A stretch of DNA of 37,490 nucleotides from Bordetella parapertussis (GCA_945861875.1 CAMAWC010000037.1:1-37490), one strand, 5' to 3'; positions 9,776 to 20,703 are shown, numbered from the stretch's first letter. Made by a program: numbers and translations. Notes: a model not told the origin generated them from the letters alone.

Positions 9776-10498
9776 TTACACGGTTTCCAGGCGGCAACCA
9801 GTCGCGTCGCAGACCAGCACGCCACCGTGCTCATACCAGTCGGCCAGTACCCATCGCTCACAGCTGTGGCCATCGATGCGGTGCTCGTGCCGCATCGGAC
9901 GATGGGTGTGCCCATGGATGAGCCGCGGATAGCCGTTGGCGGCCAGGGCAGAATCCACTGAAAACGTGTTGACGTCCATGATGGCTGGGTCTTTGCCGCG
10001 TTTTAAGTCTTCGCTTTGGCGGCGCAACCCACCGATGATGGCTTTGCGCTCCTGCAGCGGCTTGGACAGAAAGTCAGACGTCCAGCGCGCTGAGCGTATG
10101 TGCGTACGGAACGCCATGTACTCGTGGTCGTCGATGCACAGTGTGTCGCCGTGCATCAGCAGTGTCGGTATGCCGAACAAACTGATGGTGGTCGGATCGG
10201 GGAGGATGGTCAGTCCGGCGCGACGGGAAAAATCGCCGCCGGCGAGAAAGTCGCGGTTGCCGGCCATGAAGTAGGTGGCTACCCCGTGCTCGGCCAGGCC
10301 GGCGAGTGCGTCGATCACACTATTGTTGAACGGGTCATCGCAGTCGTCGTCACCGGCCCAGTACTCGAACAGGTCTCCGAGAATATAGAGGGCCGATGCG
10401 CCGGTCGCGCGTTGTTCCAAAAAATCGAAAAACAGCCGGTTTGCCCCCGGCCTGTCCGCCGACAAGTGCAGGTCCGAGATGAACAGGACCGGCGCCAT
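9776..10498 (-). CDS. lpxH: UDP-2,3-diacylglucosamine diphosphatase LpxH
   Basis: A 240-residue calcineurin-like metallophosphoesterase of lipid A biosynthesis, hydrolysing UDP-2,3-diacylglucosamine to lipid X and UMP at the inner membrane. Metal-ligand motifs appear in order: SDLHL near the N-terminus, GDLFEYWAGDDD, GNRD, MHGD, and the late GHTHRP. The reading frame extends upstream into ppiB, but the ATG at 10498 gives the family-typical start MAPVLFISDLHL and lies 2 nt after the ppiB stop. It is the last gene of the minus-strand cluster. Confidence 0.94.
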   Translation of the reverse strand: MAPVLFISDLHLSADRPGANRLFFDFLEQRATGASALYILGDLFEYWAGDDDCDDPFNNSVIDALAGLAEHGVATYFMAGNRDFLAGGDFSRRAGLTILPDPTTISLFGIPTLLMHGDTLCIDDHEYMAFRTHIRSARWTSDFLSKPLQERKAIIGGLRRQSEDLKRGKDPAIMDVNTFSVDSALAANGYPRLIHGHTHRPMRHEHRIDGHSCERWVLADWYEHGGVLVCDATGCRLETV

Positions 10499-10500
10499 AG

Positions 10501-10995
10501 TTAGGCTGCGACTTCGGCCCGCTCGATGATGACATCCTTTACCGGAACGTCCTGGTGAAAGCCGCTGCTGCCGGTTTCCACGTCCTTGATCTTGTCGACC
10601 ACATCCTGTCCCGCGACGACCGTGCCGAACACGCAATAGCCCCAGCCCTGGCCGTTTGGCGCTGTATGGTCAAGGAAGGTGTTGTCCTTGAGGTTGATAA
10701 AGAATTGCGCGGTCGCCGAATGCGGATCCGATGTGCGCGCCATGGCAACGGTATAGCGGTCATTTTTAAGGCCGTTGGTGGCCTCGTTCTTGATCGGTGC
10801 CTTGGTCGGCTTTTGTTCCATGCCCGGTTCAAATCCGCCGCCCTGGATCATGAAGCCGTCGATGACGCGGTGAAAAATAGTGTTGTTGTAATGACCGGTC
10901 TCAACGTGGGCGAGAAAATTCTTTACCGTTTCCGGTGCCTTTTCTGCGTCGAGTTCAATTTTGATGATGCCGTGATTAGTGTGCAGGTTGACCAT
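10501..10995 (-). CDS. ppiB: Cytoplasmic cyclophilin-type peptidyl-prolyl isomerase B
   Basis: A 164-residue cyclophilin catalysing cis-trans isomerisation of Xaa-Pro bonds. The catalytic and proline-binding signature [14 protein letters not shown] is complete, followed by [10 protein letters not shown] and [10 protein letters not shown]. It has no signal peptide, so the product is cytoplasmic, unlike the paralogue directly upstream. An open frame continues into ppiA, but ATG 10995 gives the family start [15 protein letters not shown]. It is followed almost without gap by lpxH, a pairing common in Betaproteobacteria. Confidence 0.93.
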   Translation of the reverse strand: MVNLHTNHGIIKIELDAEKAPETVKNFLAHVETGHYNNTIFHRVIDGFMIQGGGFEPGMEQKPTKAPIKNEATNGLKNDRYTVAMARTSDPHSATAQFFINLKDNTFLDHTAPNGQGWGYCVFGTVVAGQDVVDKIKDVETGSSGFHQDVPVKDVIIERAEVAA

Positions 10996-11035
10996 GTGGG
11001 TTCTCAACGGGAAGAAAAAGTTACAAAGGAGGCGA

Positions 11036-11611
11036 TTACTTGGCCGGGATAAGTGCGATGGATTCAATGACAACCGGCGTTCGCGGCACGTTCTGGTGTG
11101 GACCGGAAGATCCGGTCTCCATTTTGGCGATTTTTTGCACCACGTCCATGCCTTTGGTGACCTTCCCGAACACGGCATAGCCCCAACCGGAGGCAGTGGG
11201 CGCGCTGTGATTGAGGAAATCGTTGTCTTTGAGGTTGATGAAGAACTGGGCGCTGGCCGAATCCGGGTTCGGCGTGCGCGCCATCGCCAGTGTGCCGGTG
11301 GTGTTACGCAGTCCGGCCTTGATGCCGATGTCGGCTTCGTTCTTGATCGGGTCACGGGCGCGTTTTTCCTGCATGTCACGGGTAAAGCCGCCACCCTGGA
11401 TCATGAATCCGTCGATGACGCGATGGAACGAGGTGCCGACATAAAAGCCGTCCTTGACGTACTGCAGGAAGTTTGCGACCGTTACCGGCGCCTTGTCTCC
11501 ATACAACTCGATCGTGACCACGCCTTGGCTGGTGCGCATTTCTACCTGCTGCGCCATCACGCTGGAGGTGAGGACGGACAGGGCGAATGCCAGCGCAAAT
11601 TTGTATTTCAT
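11036..11611 (-). CDS. ppiA: Periplasmic cyclophilin-type peptidyl-prolyl isomerase A
   Basis: A 191-residue cyclophilin with a signal peptide ([19 protein letters not shown], cleavage near residue 20), hence periplasmic. The [14 protein letters not shown] active-site signature is identical to that of the neighbouring ppiB, and [11 protein letters not shown] and [10 protein letters not shown] follow. The start ATG at 11611 has AGAGGAA just upstream. The tandem arrangement with ppiB suggests a duplication in which one copy carries an export signal. It lies 24 nt after the L,D-transpeptidase gene, probably in the same transcript. Confidence 0.92.
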   Translation of the reverse strand: MKYKFALAFALSVLTSSVMAQQVEMRTSQGVVTIELYGDKAPVTVANFLQYVKDGFYVGTSFHRVIDGFMIQGGGFTRDMQEKRARDPIKNEADIGIKAGLRNTTGTLAMARTPNPDSASAQFFINLKDNDFLNHSAPTASGWGYAVFGKVTKGMDVVQKIAKMETGSSGPHQNVPRTPVVIESIALIPAK

Positions 11612-11635
11612 GGGAATTCCTCTGGTTGTGCGCGC

Positions 11636-12817
11636 TTATGCGGCGCCTTCGTAAACGATGCGCCAATGCCCGCTCTCATTGCTCCAGTACTGGCGTTTTT
11701 TCATGCTGTTTTCTAGGTTGTTGGAGCGGTAGTCTTGCGCAAAGCTCACCACCACCAGGTTCTGGCCGGGACTGCGGAACATGCTCAGTCCGGATACGCC
11801 GACCTTGATCCATGTCTTGCCGGCATTTACCGTCTGCTTGTGCTGCGCCCAGGCAGAGTAATTCTGATTGCCGGAGGCGAATTTTTTCGAGTAGTGACGC
11901 ATATAGCGCGATGTGTCCCGGCCTTCCCAGTCCGTCCGCCATTGCTCAATCGCGTCTTTGAGGGCCTTGCGATCGGCAGCCAGTTCGCCAATCGACTGCC
12001 ACTCTATTTTTTCGCTGATGATGACCGGGGTCAGCCCGACCTGCAGGCTCTTGGCGAGGGCGTCAAGATCCCGGTTGGAAAGAACCACGCAACCGTTGCT
12101 GGCGCGAGGAGGGCGGCTGAAGGTATCCGAGGGCGTGCCGTGCAGCCAGATGCCATGGCCATTGCGACCGAGGCGCTTGTCCCACTCGTTCGGGTAACTG
12201 ATCGGGAATGCCCCGCTGCCGTAGAAGTCCGTTAGCTTGGAGCGCGGCAGGTTCGCGGTCACGTAGTACACCCCGATCGGGGTTTTTTCGTCCCCCTCGC
12301 GGAATTTCTCCATTCCGCGTTTGCCGGCGCTGATGTAATAGTCGGCGGCGAGTTTCGGCACACCACCGATGTTCTGGTACAGAAACAGCCGGGCGCGCTC
12401 GGCATCCACAACTACGGCATAGCGCTGCTCGGGTTGCATTTCGAGTATGTAACGGGGCACCTTGCCCGCCGGCGGCGGTTCGCGATAGGCCTTGAGACGT
12501 GCCATGGCCTCTGCCCGCAGGTCCTCGAGTCGTTCGCGCGGAGCATTGGGGGCGTCGCCAAGGGTGCGCAAAGGCCTGGCGCGGGCGATGAGCAGATCAC
12601 CCTTGATCAGGTTGGCAAGGCGGAAGTTGGGATTGCTGCGCAGCAGCGCTTCGACCTGGGTTAGTGCCTTGTCGAGGCGATTCTGGTTGATTGATTCGAA
12701 GACCTGATTGAGCAGGGCTTCCGGTCCCGCGTCCGCGCGAACGGCGGTGGCCAGGGTTATCGCAGAGAAAGCGGTGACGGTTAGAAAAAGAGTGCGGAGG
12801 TATTTGGCCGGGACCAT
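11636..12817 (-). CDS. L,D-transpeptidase (YkuD) with C-terminal NTF2-like domain
   Basis: A 393-residue exported protein. A signal peptide covers about residues 1-29. A helical region (about 30-125) precedes the YkuD catalytic domain (about 131-271). The active-site block reads HGIWLHGTPSDTF (His226) and then A-S-N-G-C at residues 239-243, with Cys243 as nucleophile; most members have SHGC, so Asn replaces His. The last ~105 residues form an NTF2/SnoaL-like domain (Cds6 type) also present at the end of the upstream TPR protein. L,D-transpeptidases make 3-3 peptidoglycan crosslinks or attach proteins to the wall; which applies here is unknown. ATG 12817 overlaps the upstream stop by one base (TGATG), showing translational coupling. 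Confidence 0.88.
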   Translation of the reverse strand: MVPAKYLRTLFLTVTAFSAITLATAVRADAGPEALLNQVFESINQNRLDKALTQVEALLRSNPNFRLANLIKGDLLIARARPLRTLGDAPNAPRERLEDLRAEAMARLKAYREPPPAGKVPRYILEMQPEQRYAVVVDAERARLFLYQNIGGVPKLAADYYISAGKRGMEKFREGDEKTPIGVYYVTANLPRSKLTDFYGSGAFPISYPNEWDKRLGRNGHGIWLHGTPSDTFSRPPRASNGCVVLSNRDLDALAKSLQVGLTPVIISEKIEWQSIGELAADRKALKDAIEQWRTDWEGRDTSRYMRHYSKKFASGNQNYSAWAQHKQTVNAGKTWIKVGVSGLSMFRSPGQNLVVVSFAQDYRSNNLENSMKKRQYWSNESGHWRIVYEGAA

Positions 12818-13851
12818 CAGTTGCCGACTCGTTCCTGCTGGATCAGCCATTTGCCGTCATTCTTAACCATAACCATGGTCTTGTTGCTGTTGGTTTTGAG
12901 CGCATCCGAGCGGTAGTGCTGGCGGAAACTGACGCTCGCGCTGTTGGTCGCGGCCAGTGTCACTTTCGGGGAGTCGATGGAGACTTCGATCTTTTTCGGC
13001 GCGTTAATGCGCTGTTTGCGTGATGCCTCCCACTCGGCACGCGGTTCGCCATTGGGCGTTTTGAAATCCTTGGCATAAAAGGCCAGGTAGGCAGTGACGT
13101 CCTTCTTTGACCAGGCGGCGGCCCAAGCGCGGACCGCCTTTACCACCTCGTCCGAGTCGGCGCTTGCGGCAGGAACCTTGGCATCGACTTTTGGCGCAGC
13201 CGCTGCGGCCGGCTTGGTCTCGGCGGCGGGCTTGGCTTCGGTTGCCTTTGGTGCCGGTGCGGCTGCAACCGCCGGCCGTGCGGGTTCGGTCGATGCAACA
13301 CGCGCAGGTTCGGGCTTGGCAGATGTCTTTCCCGGGCGGTTCGAAGTGGTGAATAAATCGCGGATCAGCGACAGTTTCGATTGGGCCGTGGGGTTGTTCG
13401 AATCAAGCTGCAGCGCCTTGTCATAGGCCTGGGTCGCCAGCTTGGCATACACATCGCCAAGATTTTCATACGCCGTGGCGTAACTGGGATGGGTGCGAAT
13501 GGACATTTCAAGCGAAGTTTTGGCCTTGTCGTATTGGCCTTGCGAGGCGTAGAGCACCGCAAGGTTGTTGTACGGCTCGGGCAATTCCGGATAGTCTTCT
13601 GTGAGCTTGGTGAAGACGGTAATGGCCTCAGAGGTCTTGTTCTGCTCAACCAGAATGAGACCGCGAAGGAAACGGCCCTGAGCATCTTTGGGTTTGGCCG
13701 AAAGGAACTGGTTTACCTTGTCCATGGCCTGGGCGGATTGGCCCTGGCGCAGCAGGCGCGTGGCCTCCTGCAGGTCATCGGTCTGCGCCCACGACGCACT
13801 GCACAGGAGAAACCCGAGAAGCGTCGCGGTGAGCCTGATCATGGTTTGCAT
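12817..13851 (-). CDS. TPR-repeat lipid-envelope cluster protein with Ala/Pro linker and NTF2-like domain
   Basis: A 344-residue exported protein. The signal peptide (IRLTATLLGFLLCSASWA) ends near residue 22. Residues about 24-168 form tetratricopeptide repeats, with typical spacing of small residues (AQGRFLRGLILVEQ, PYNNLAVLYASQGQYDKA, AYENLGDVYAKLA). An Ala/Pro/Lys/Glu-rich linker of about 60 residues follows. The C-terminal NTF2-like domain (about 235-344) has W..AWSKKD..AYLAFY, SFRQHYRSD and KWLIQQE. The same domain ends the next gene's product, an L,D-transpeptidase. A periplasmic scaffold or partner role for that enzyme is inferred from the 1-nt overlap and shared domain. Starts at 13851 or 13842 are both possible. 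Confidence 0.82.
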   Translation of the reverse strand: MQTMIRLTATLLGFLLCSASWAQTDDLQEATRLLRQGQSAQAMDKVNQFLSAKPKDAQGRFLRGLILVEQNKTSEAITVFTKLTEDYPELPEPYNNLAVLYASQGQYDKAKTSLEMSIRTHPSYATAYENLGDVYAKLATQAYDKALQLDSNNPTAQSKLSLIRDLFTTSNRPGKTSAKPEPARVASTEPARPAVAAAPAPKATEAKPAAETKPAAAAAPKVDAKVPAASADSDEVVKAVRAWAAAWSKKDVTAYLAFYAKDFKTPNGEPRAEWEASRKQRINAPKKIEVSIDSPKVTLAATNSASVSFRQHYRSDALKTNSNKTMVMVKNDGKWLIQQERVGN

Positions 13852-13993
13852 CGTGGTATACTTTTTCTGGCCATTAGATAGCTGGCGATTTTATCAAAAA
13901 TATCTGCAAACTTCACAATAATCAACATTTTCCGCTGATTTTGCGGAATCCGGGTTAAATCACCGGCAGCCCGGCCATGGCCGACACTTCACG
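13852..13993. promoter_or_regulatory. A+T-rich divergent promoter region (TPR-gene cluster / cysS)
   Basis: This 142-nt stretch between divergent genes is markedly A+T-rich compared with its surroundings. Minus-strand matches include TTGATT, 17 nt, TATTTT and a TAAAAT hexamer. On the plus strand AATAAT lies at about 13916. Several overlapping weak sigma70-like combinations exist, so no single promoter is assigned. Confidence 0.45.
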
Positions 13994-15376
13994 TTGAAAA
14001 TCTACAATACCCTTAGTCGCAGCAAGCAGGATTTCGTTCCACGAATACCCGGTCATGTCGCAATGTATGTTTGCGGCATGACTGTGTACGACTACTGCCA
14101 TCTTGGGCATGCTCGGGTAATGGTCGGTTTTGACGTTGTGCAGCGCTGGTTGCGCCAGGCCGGATACCGGATTCGCTATGTGCGCAATATCACCGATATT
14201 GACGACAAGATCATCCGGCGGGCGGTTGAGAATGGCGAAACGATCGGCGAACTGACGGGCCGTTTTATCCGTTTCATGAACGAGGACGCCGCGACCCTGG
14301 GGGTTCAGCCGCCCGACGCAGAGCCCCTTGCCACCGACCACGTGCCCAAGATGCTCGATCTCATCGGCATCCTGGAGGCGCGCGGGCTCGCCTACCAGGC
14401 GGCCGATGCCGATGTGAATTATTCGGTGCGCGACTTTCCGGGATACGGCGCGCTTTCCGGAAAATCCCTCGACGACCTGCGTGCCGGCGAGCGCGTCGAT
14501 ATCAACTCGACCAAGCGCGACCCGCTCGACTTTGTCCTCTGGAAGCATGCACGGGAAGGCGAGCCTTTCTGGGAGTCTCCCTGGGGACGCGGCAGGCCGG
14601 GCTGGCATATCGAATGTTCGGCGATGTCGGCCGAATTGCTGGGGACGCAGATAGATATTCATGGCGGCGGTCAGGACCTGCAATTTCCCCACCATGAGAA
14701 CGAGATCGCGCAGTCTGAAGGGGCGATGGCGGCCGGAATCTCCGCGGATCGTTTCGTCAACACCTGGATGCACATAGGCTTTGTGCGCGTGGACAACGAA
14801 AAAATGTCCAAGTCACTTGGAAATTTTTTCACCATTCGTGAGATCCTGAAGAAATACGACGCCGAGGTTGTCCGCTTTTTCATTGTTCGCGCGCACTACC
14901 GCAGCCCGCTCAACTACTCCGACCAGCACCTGGATGATGCGCGTGGCGCACTTTCCCGGCTGTACACTGCATTGAAGGATGTGCCGTGCGGTACGCAGAC
15001 GGTCGATTGGGCGCTGCCACAGGCGACGCGGTTCCGCGAGGCAATGGATGATGACTTCAATACCCCGGAGGCGGTGGCTGTGCTGTTTGAACTGGCGGCC
15101 GGGGCCAATCGTGGCGATCGGTCGGCGGCGGTGCTGCTGCGTGCATTGGGGGCGCAGCTCGGGCTGCTCGAACGTGAGGCGACTGAATTCTTGCACGCCG
15201 GTGTTGCGGGCGAATCAGGGCTGGCCGAGGCGGATATTGAGCGCTTGATCGATCAGCGAGCGGTGGCCAAGAAGTCAAAGGATTTTGCCGCAGCCGACCG
15301 TATCCGCCAAACCCTGAGCAGCGCCGGTATCGTCCTGGAGGACGGTGCGGCGGGAACGACCTGGCGCAGGCTGTAA
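13994..15376 (+). CDS. cysS: Cysteinyl-tRNA synthetase
   Basis: A 460-residue class I aminoacyl-tRNA synthetase. Seen in order: KIYNTLSR at the N-terminus; [17 protein letters not shown] with the first zinc Cys and the HIGH-type motif [12 protein letters not shown] and [12 protein letters not shown] with further zinc ligands; and KMSKSLGN, the KMSKS loop. Length matches the family. The reading frame has no in-frame ATG near the conserved start. The best start is TTG at 13994 (read as Met), directly followed by KIYNTL. No good Shine-Dalgarno sequence is visible. It is divergent from the TPR gene and convergent with the LivJ-type gene, with only 17 nt between the stops. Confidence 0.95.
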   Translation: MKIYNTLSRSKQDFVPRIPGHVAMYVCGMTVYDYCHLGHARVMVGFDVVQRWLRQAGYRIRYVRNITDIDDKIIRRAVENGETIGELTGRFIRFMNEDAATLGVQPPDAEPLATDHVPKMLDLIGILEARGLAYQAADADVNYSVRDFPGYGALSGKSLDDLRAGERVDINSTKRDPLDFVLWKHAREGEPFWESPWGRGRPGWHIECSAMSAELLGTQIDIHGGGQDLQFPHHENEIAQSEGAMAAGISADRFVNTWMHIGFVRVDNEKMSKSLGNFFTIREILKKYDAEVVRFFIVRAHYRSPLNYSDQHLDDARGALSRLYTALKDVPCGTQTVDWALPQATRFREAMDDDFNTPEAVAVLFELAAGANRGDRSAAVLLRALGAQLGLLEREATEFLHAGVAGESGLAEADIERLIDQRAVAKKSKDFAAADRIRQTLSSAGIVLEDGAAGTTWRRL

Positions 15377-15393
15377 GCCGGTTCGCGCCGGCG

Positions 15394-16542
15394 CTAGAAA
15401 CTGAAGCGCCCGTCCCGGCCGATGATGGTCAGTTCGACAAAGCTGCTGCCGTTGTGATCCGTCGGTGTGAAATTCACAAAATATTCGCCAGCGTCATATT
15501 TTTGCATGCTGTTCAGCGCCTTGAGCAGCGACTCGCGCGAGAGTTTCGGCCCTGCACGCCGGATCCCCTCAACCAGCACCTTGGCGGCGATAAAGGACTC
15601 GAGGGAGGTAAACGAATACTCCTTTTTTCCCGTGAGTTTTTCGATTGCGGCCTGGTATTCCCGCACGATAGGCAGGGATTTTCGGGTCGGGGGCGGCACC
15701 ACCTGCGCAACGGCGACACCTACGCCATCCTTGCCAAGCTCCCTGGCCAGGGGGCTCGCGCCGGGGAATGAGTTGCTGACAAACTGCGCATTGAGACCGC
15801 TTTTGCGCGCAGCTTTGATGAAGTCGGACGACGCTTTGTACAGCGTCGTAAGGATGACCACGTCCGGCGTTCCTTTCGCCACTTCCTTCACGCCACCGTC
15901 AATATCCGGTTTGGCGCGGTCCTTGAAAGCGGTCACAGAAGTGGCGGTAAGGCCGCGTTTTTTAAGTGCGCGATCCACCGCGGAAAAGTTTTCCTTGCCG
16001 ACCACATCATCGTAATAGACAACGGAAAAACGCTTTGCCCCGGTCGTGAAGTAGTACTCGACTATTTTCTCGAGTTCGTCGGCATAGCTGGCCCGTATGT
16101 TGTACACGTAGGGATTGAATGTGCGCATCGGGTCGGCGCCGGTGAACGGGGCGAAAAACGGCGCCTTGTACTGCTCGACAAAGGGCAGGGCCGGACGACT
16201 GAGGGTCGCACTGGCATAGCCGAACAATGCCAATACGCCCTTGTCGGCAAGCAGTGCCTTGGCATTCTCACCCGACAGTTTTGTCTGGTTCGCATCATCC
16301 ATGGAGAGCAGATCAATGGTGCGCCCGTTAACGCCACCGGCATCATTGATCTTTTTGAAATACGCCAGTGCGCCATTTCGGATGTCCTCGCCCAGTTCCT
16401 TGTTTGCACCTGATAAGGGTGTGGACTGGCCGATGATGATGGTTTTGGCGGTGACGCCGCCGATGGGTGCCTGGGCGGCCGCGCTAAGGGGAAGGGCGAG
16501 AGCGAGAACAAAAACGGCGAGTCGCCGGCAGCTTTTTTTCAT
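15394..16542 (-). CDS. ABC transporter substrate-binding protein, branched-chain amino acid (LivJ) type
   Basis: A 382-residue periplasmic binding protein of the Leu/Ile/Val receptor family (type I fold). The signal peptide is KKSCRRLAVFVLALALPLSAAAQ. The mature start IGGVTAKTIIIGQSTPLSGANKELG is typical, with the DDANQTKLSGENAKALL helix region and VNGRTIDL following. An open frame extends upstream, but ATG 16542 is preceded by AAAGGGAG and begins the signal peptide. No permease or ATPase genes are adjacent, so the transporter partner is elsewhere. The ligand may be amino acids, amides or aromatic acids and cannot be told from sequence. Confidence 0.88.
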   Translation of the reverse strand: MKKSCRRLAVFVLALALPLSAAAQAPIGGVTAKTIIIGQSTPLSGANKELGEDIRNGALAYFKKINDAGGVNGRTIDLLSMDDANQTKLSGENAKALLADKGVLALFGYASATLSRPALPFVEQYKAPFFAPFTGADPMRTFNPYVYNIRASYADELEKIVEYYFTTGAKRFSVVYYDDVVGKENFSAVDRALKKRGLTATSVTAFKDRAKPDIDGGVKEVAKGTPDVVILTTLYKASSDFIKAARKSGLNAQFVSNSFPGASPLARELGKDGVGVAVAQVVPPPTRKSLPIVREYQAAIEKLTGKKEYSFTSLESFIAAKVLVEGIRRAGPKLSRESLLKALNSMQKYDAGEYFVNFTPTDHNGSSFVELTIIGRDGRFSF

Positions 16543-16732
16543 CGTGTACTCCCTTTGGCAAATCGCCCCCGGGGGCCGTCTTTGTGATCCGTCGCGGCTC
16601 GAGCTGGGGGCATCGAATGTTCTGGGGCATTGTACCGTTTCTTTGCTTTTTTGCGCCCGCCTATATGCCCTTGTATTTTTCGCGTCATCCGGGGCGGGCC
16701 TGCAAACGCAATGCCGCAACCACCGATTCGCC

Positions 16733-16755
16733 ACCGGGCGGGGTTGCCGCCCGGT
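16733..16755 (-). terminator. Hairpin just after dnaJ
   Basis: Perfect 9-bp stem, ACCGGGCGG (16733-16741) and CCGCCCGGT (16747-16755), located 10 nt past the dnaJ stop on the minus strand. There is no T tract, so it could be an mRNA 3'-end stabiliser or a factor-dependent terminator rather than an intrinsic one. The rest of 16543-16765 shows only the livJ-type gene's ribosome binding site and low-complexity sequence. Confidence 0.5.
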
Positions 16756-16765
16756 CCCGCTTTGC

Positions 16766-17890
16766 TCAAGAGCCGAAAAAATCCTTGGCCTTGTCCATCC
16801 AGGACTTGGCGCGCGGATTGTGCCGGTCGCCATCGCTCTGGCTGATGGTTTCGAACTCGCGCAACAAGTCTTTTTGCCGTTCCGTCAGATTGACCGGCGT
16901 TTCCACGGCCACGTGGCAGAGGAGGTCGCCCAGGTGCTGACTGCGCACGCCCCGGATGCCCTTGCCACGCAGGCGAAAAGCCTTGCCGCTCTGTGTTTCG
17001 GGCGGGATTTTCATTTTCGCGGCGCCGTCGAGTGTAGGGATCTCGATTTCCCCGCCGAGCGCGGCGACGGTAAAGCTGATTGGCATTTCGCAATGCAGGT
17101 CGTCATGGTCGCGCTGGAAAACGGCATGTGGCTTGAGTTGCAGTTGCACATACAAATCCCCCGCCGGGCCGCCGCTTTGGCCGGCCTCGCCCTCGCCGGA
17201 GAGGCGGATGCGATCGCCTTCATCAACGCCGGCCGGAATTTTCACGGATAGCGTTTTGTGCTGTTTGGTGCGGCCGGCGCCAGAGCAGGTCGGGCAGGGC
17301 TCGGGGATGATCTTGCCGGTGCCATGGCAGCGGGGGCAGGTCTGCTGGATAGAGAAAAAGCCTTGCTGCATGCGCACCTGTCCGTGGCCTTCACAGGTCG
17401 GGCAGGTCTTGGGGCTGGTTCCGGGTTTGGCACCTGAGCCTTTGCAAGGCTCGCAGGCCACCATTGTCGGGACGCGGATTTTTGTCTCGGTGCCTTTTGC
17501 CGCCTGTTCCAGGCTAATTTCCAGGTTGTAGCGCAGATCGGCTCCGCGCGAAACACCGGGACGGCCGCCCCTGCCTCCTGACTGGCCGAAAATGTCACCG
17601 AAAATATCACCGAAGGCGTCGGAGAAATTGGAAAAGCCCTGGGCACCCGCGCCTGCGGCCGATGGGTCGACGCCGGCATGGCCGTAGCGGTCATAGGCGG
17701 CGCGCTTGTTTGCGTCCGAGAGCACTTCGTAGGCCTCCTTCGCCTCCTTGAAATGGTCCTCTGATTTCGGGTTTTCCGGATTGCGGTCCGGGTGGTGTTT
17801 CATCGCGAGTTTGCGATAGGCCTTCTTGATCGCCTCCGCGTCCGCGTCTTTGTTTATGCCAAGTACTTCGTAGAAATCGCGTTTTGCCAT
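16766..17890 (-). CDS. dnaJ: Chaperone co-factor DnaJ (Hsp40)
   Basis: A 374-residue type I J-protein. The J domain (about 1-70) has HPD at 33-35 in [11 protein letters not shown] Gly/Phe-rich segment (about 76-110) follows. The zinc centre has four CXXCXGXG repeats: [24 protein letters not shown] and CPTCSGAG. The C-terminal substrate-binding beta-domains end the protein. It stimulates the DnaK ATPase and delivers unfolded clients. It lies 214 nt downstream of dnaK, with hairpins in between, on the same strand as grpE and dnaK. Confidence 0.97.
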   Translation of the reverse strand: MAKRDFYEVLGINKDADAEAIKKAYRKLAMKHHPDRNPENPKSEDHFKEAKEAYEVLSDANKRAAYDRYGHAGVDPSAAGAGAQGFSNFSDAFGDIFGDIFGQSGGRGGRPGVSRGADLRYNLEISLEQAAKGTETKIRVPTMVACEPCKGSGAKPGTSPKTCPTCEGHGQVRMQQGFFSIQQTCPRCHGTGKIIPEPCPTCSGAGRTKQHKTLSVKIPAGVDEGDRIRLSGEGEAGQSGGPAGDLYVQLQLKPHAVFQRDHDDLHCEMPISFTVAALGGEIEIPTLDGAAKMKIPPETQSGKAFRLRGKGIRGVRSQHLGDLLCHVAVETPVNLTERQKDLLREFETISQSDGDRHNPRAKSWMDKAKDFFGS

Positions 17891-17907
17891 TTTGAGAAAG
17901 CCCTAAC

Positions 17908-17978
17908 AGGCTGTTGGAATGTGCTGAGGCCGCATGCTAATCGTTCAAATGCCTTGATGGGTTATTGCGCAACAGCCT
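17908..17978. repeat. Inverted repeat flanking a 53-nt core between dnaK and dnaJ
   Basis: A perfect 9-bp inverted repeat, AGGCTGTTG at 17908-17916 and CAACAGCCT at 17970-17978. The ends resemble the GGCTGTTG termini of several insertion sequences, so the 71-nt unit might be a miniature element remnant. It could equally be a leader structure of dnaJ. Confidence 0.4.
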
Positions 17979-17994
17979 CTGATTCGGGGGATGG

Positions 17995-18017
17995 AAAGGG
18001 GGCATCGCCCCCTTTTT
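17995..18017. terminator. Short strong hairpin in the dnaK-dnaJ gap
   Basis: 9-bp stem AAAGGGGGC (17995-18003) with GCCCCCTTT (18007-18015) and a 3-nt loop. The T run (18013-18017) lies on the plus strand, while both neighbouring genes are on the minus strand, where only TTT follows. It may attenuate read-through from dnaK into dnaJ. Confidence 0.4.
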
Positions 18018-18040
18018 CAATACCCTGTTAAACGCAAAGA

Positions 18041-18079
18041 CGCAAAGCGCACAAAGTGGAAACTTTGTGCCGCTTTGCG
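18041..18079. repeat. Long palindrome of GCAAAG type after dnaK
   Basis: The left arm CGCAAAGCGCACAAAGT (18041-18057) pairs with the right arm ACTTTGTGC plus CGCTTTGCG (18062-18079), leaving one unpaired C and a 4-nt loop. A further copy of the hexamer precedes it (ACGCAAAG at 18032-18039). It sits 25 nt beyond the dnaK stop codon and can form a 17-bp hairpin in the dnaK mRNA. GCAAAG-rich palindromes of this kind occur as dispersed intergenic repeats in various bacteria; copy number is not testable here. Confidence 0.65.
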
Positions 18080-18104
18080 CCGTTCGCGCCGGTGCGTTGA
18101 TCGG

Positions 18105-20033
<1,929 letters not shown>

Positions 20034-20078
20034 TGCTCTATTCCTCTAATTTCGCGGCAAAAAGTAACCCTGGGCTGG

Positions 20079-20106
20079 ATATTGGGTTCATTCCCCGCAG
20101 TTCAAT
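20079..20106 (-). promoter_or_regulatory. Candidate sigma32 promoter upstream of dnaK
   Basis: Read on the minus strand: ATTGAAC (20106-20100) as -35, a 13-nt spacer, and CCCAATAT (20086-20079) as -10. The -10 differs from the heat-shock consensus CCCCATNT at one position. The -35 matches CTTGAAA at five of seven. It is about 46 nt from the dnaK start. Confidence 0.55.
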
Positions 20107-20160
20107 AGGGTTTTGCCCGATTTTTACCGGTTTTTGACCAACCTAATGCACCCCGGAGAG

Positions 20161-20703
20161 CTAGGTTTTGGGTTTTGCCACCGTGACCAGCGCCGGGCGC
20201 AAGACCCGGTCATGCAGCAAATAGCCTTTTTGCAGCACGCTGACAACGGTGTTGGGCTCGGCGTCCGCGTCGATCATGCTGATTGCCTGATGGCGATTCG
20301 GGTCAAATTTTGCGCCGGCCGGTGAGACTTCTTTGACGCTGGCCTTGTCAAAGGCCGCATCTAGTTGTCGCAGCGTAAGTTCAACGCCGCTCCTAAGGCT
20401 GTCGAGCTGGGTGTCGCCGCTGGCCAGGGCGGCCTCAAGACTGTCCCTGACAGGCAGCAAAGATTCGGCGAAGGTCTCGGCGGCGAACTTGTGCGCAGCG
20501 GCAATATCGGTCTGCGCACGTTTGCGCACGTTTTCGGTTTCCGCCTTGGCGCGCAGCCAGGCATCGTTCAGTTCCTGGATTTTTGCCTCTGCGATCTGCA
20601 ACAGTGCTTCAGGTCTTTTGGGAGTCTCGTCGGCCACTGGCGTGGCATCTGCTTGCTCGGTCAGGGGCGGGGACTGGCGCGTTTCGCTTTGTTCTTGTGA
20701 CAT
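20161..20703 (-). CDS. grpE: Nucleotide exchange factor GrpE
   Basis: A 180-residue GrpE. The acidic, poorly conserved N-terminus is followed by a long coiled-coil helix (about 35-100, [17 protein letters not shown]). The C-terminal beta-wing has the family block [18 protein letters not shown], then [25 protein letters not shown]. It releases ADP from DnaK and acts as a thermosensor. It starts with ATG at 20703, 22 nt or so downstream of a good sigma32 promoter. dnaK follows after 127 nt. Confidence 0.95.
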   Translation of the reverse strand: MSQEQSETRQSPPLTEQADATPVADETPKRPEALLQIAEAKIQELNDAWLRAKAETENVRKRAQTDIAAAHKFAAETFAESLLPVRDSLEAALASGDTQLDSLRSGVELTLRQLDAAFDKASVKEVSPAGAKFDPNRHQAISMIDADAEPNTVVSVLQKGYLLHDRVLRPALVTVAKPKT

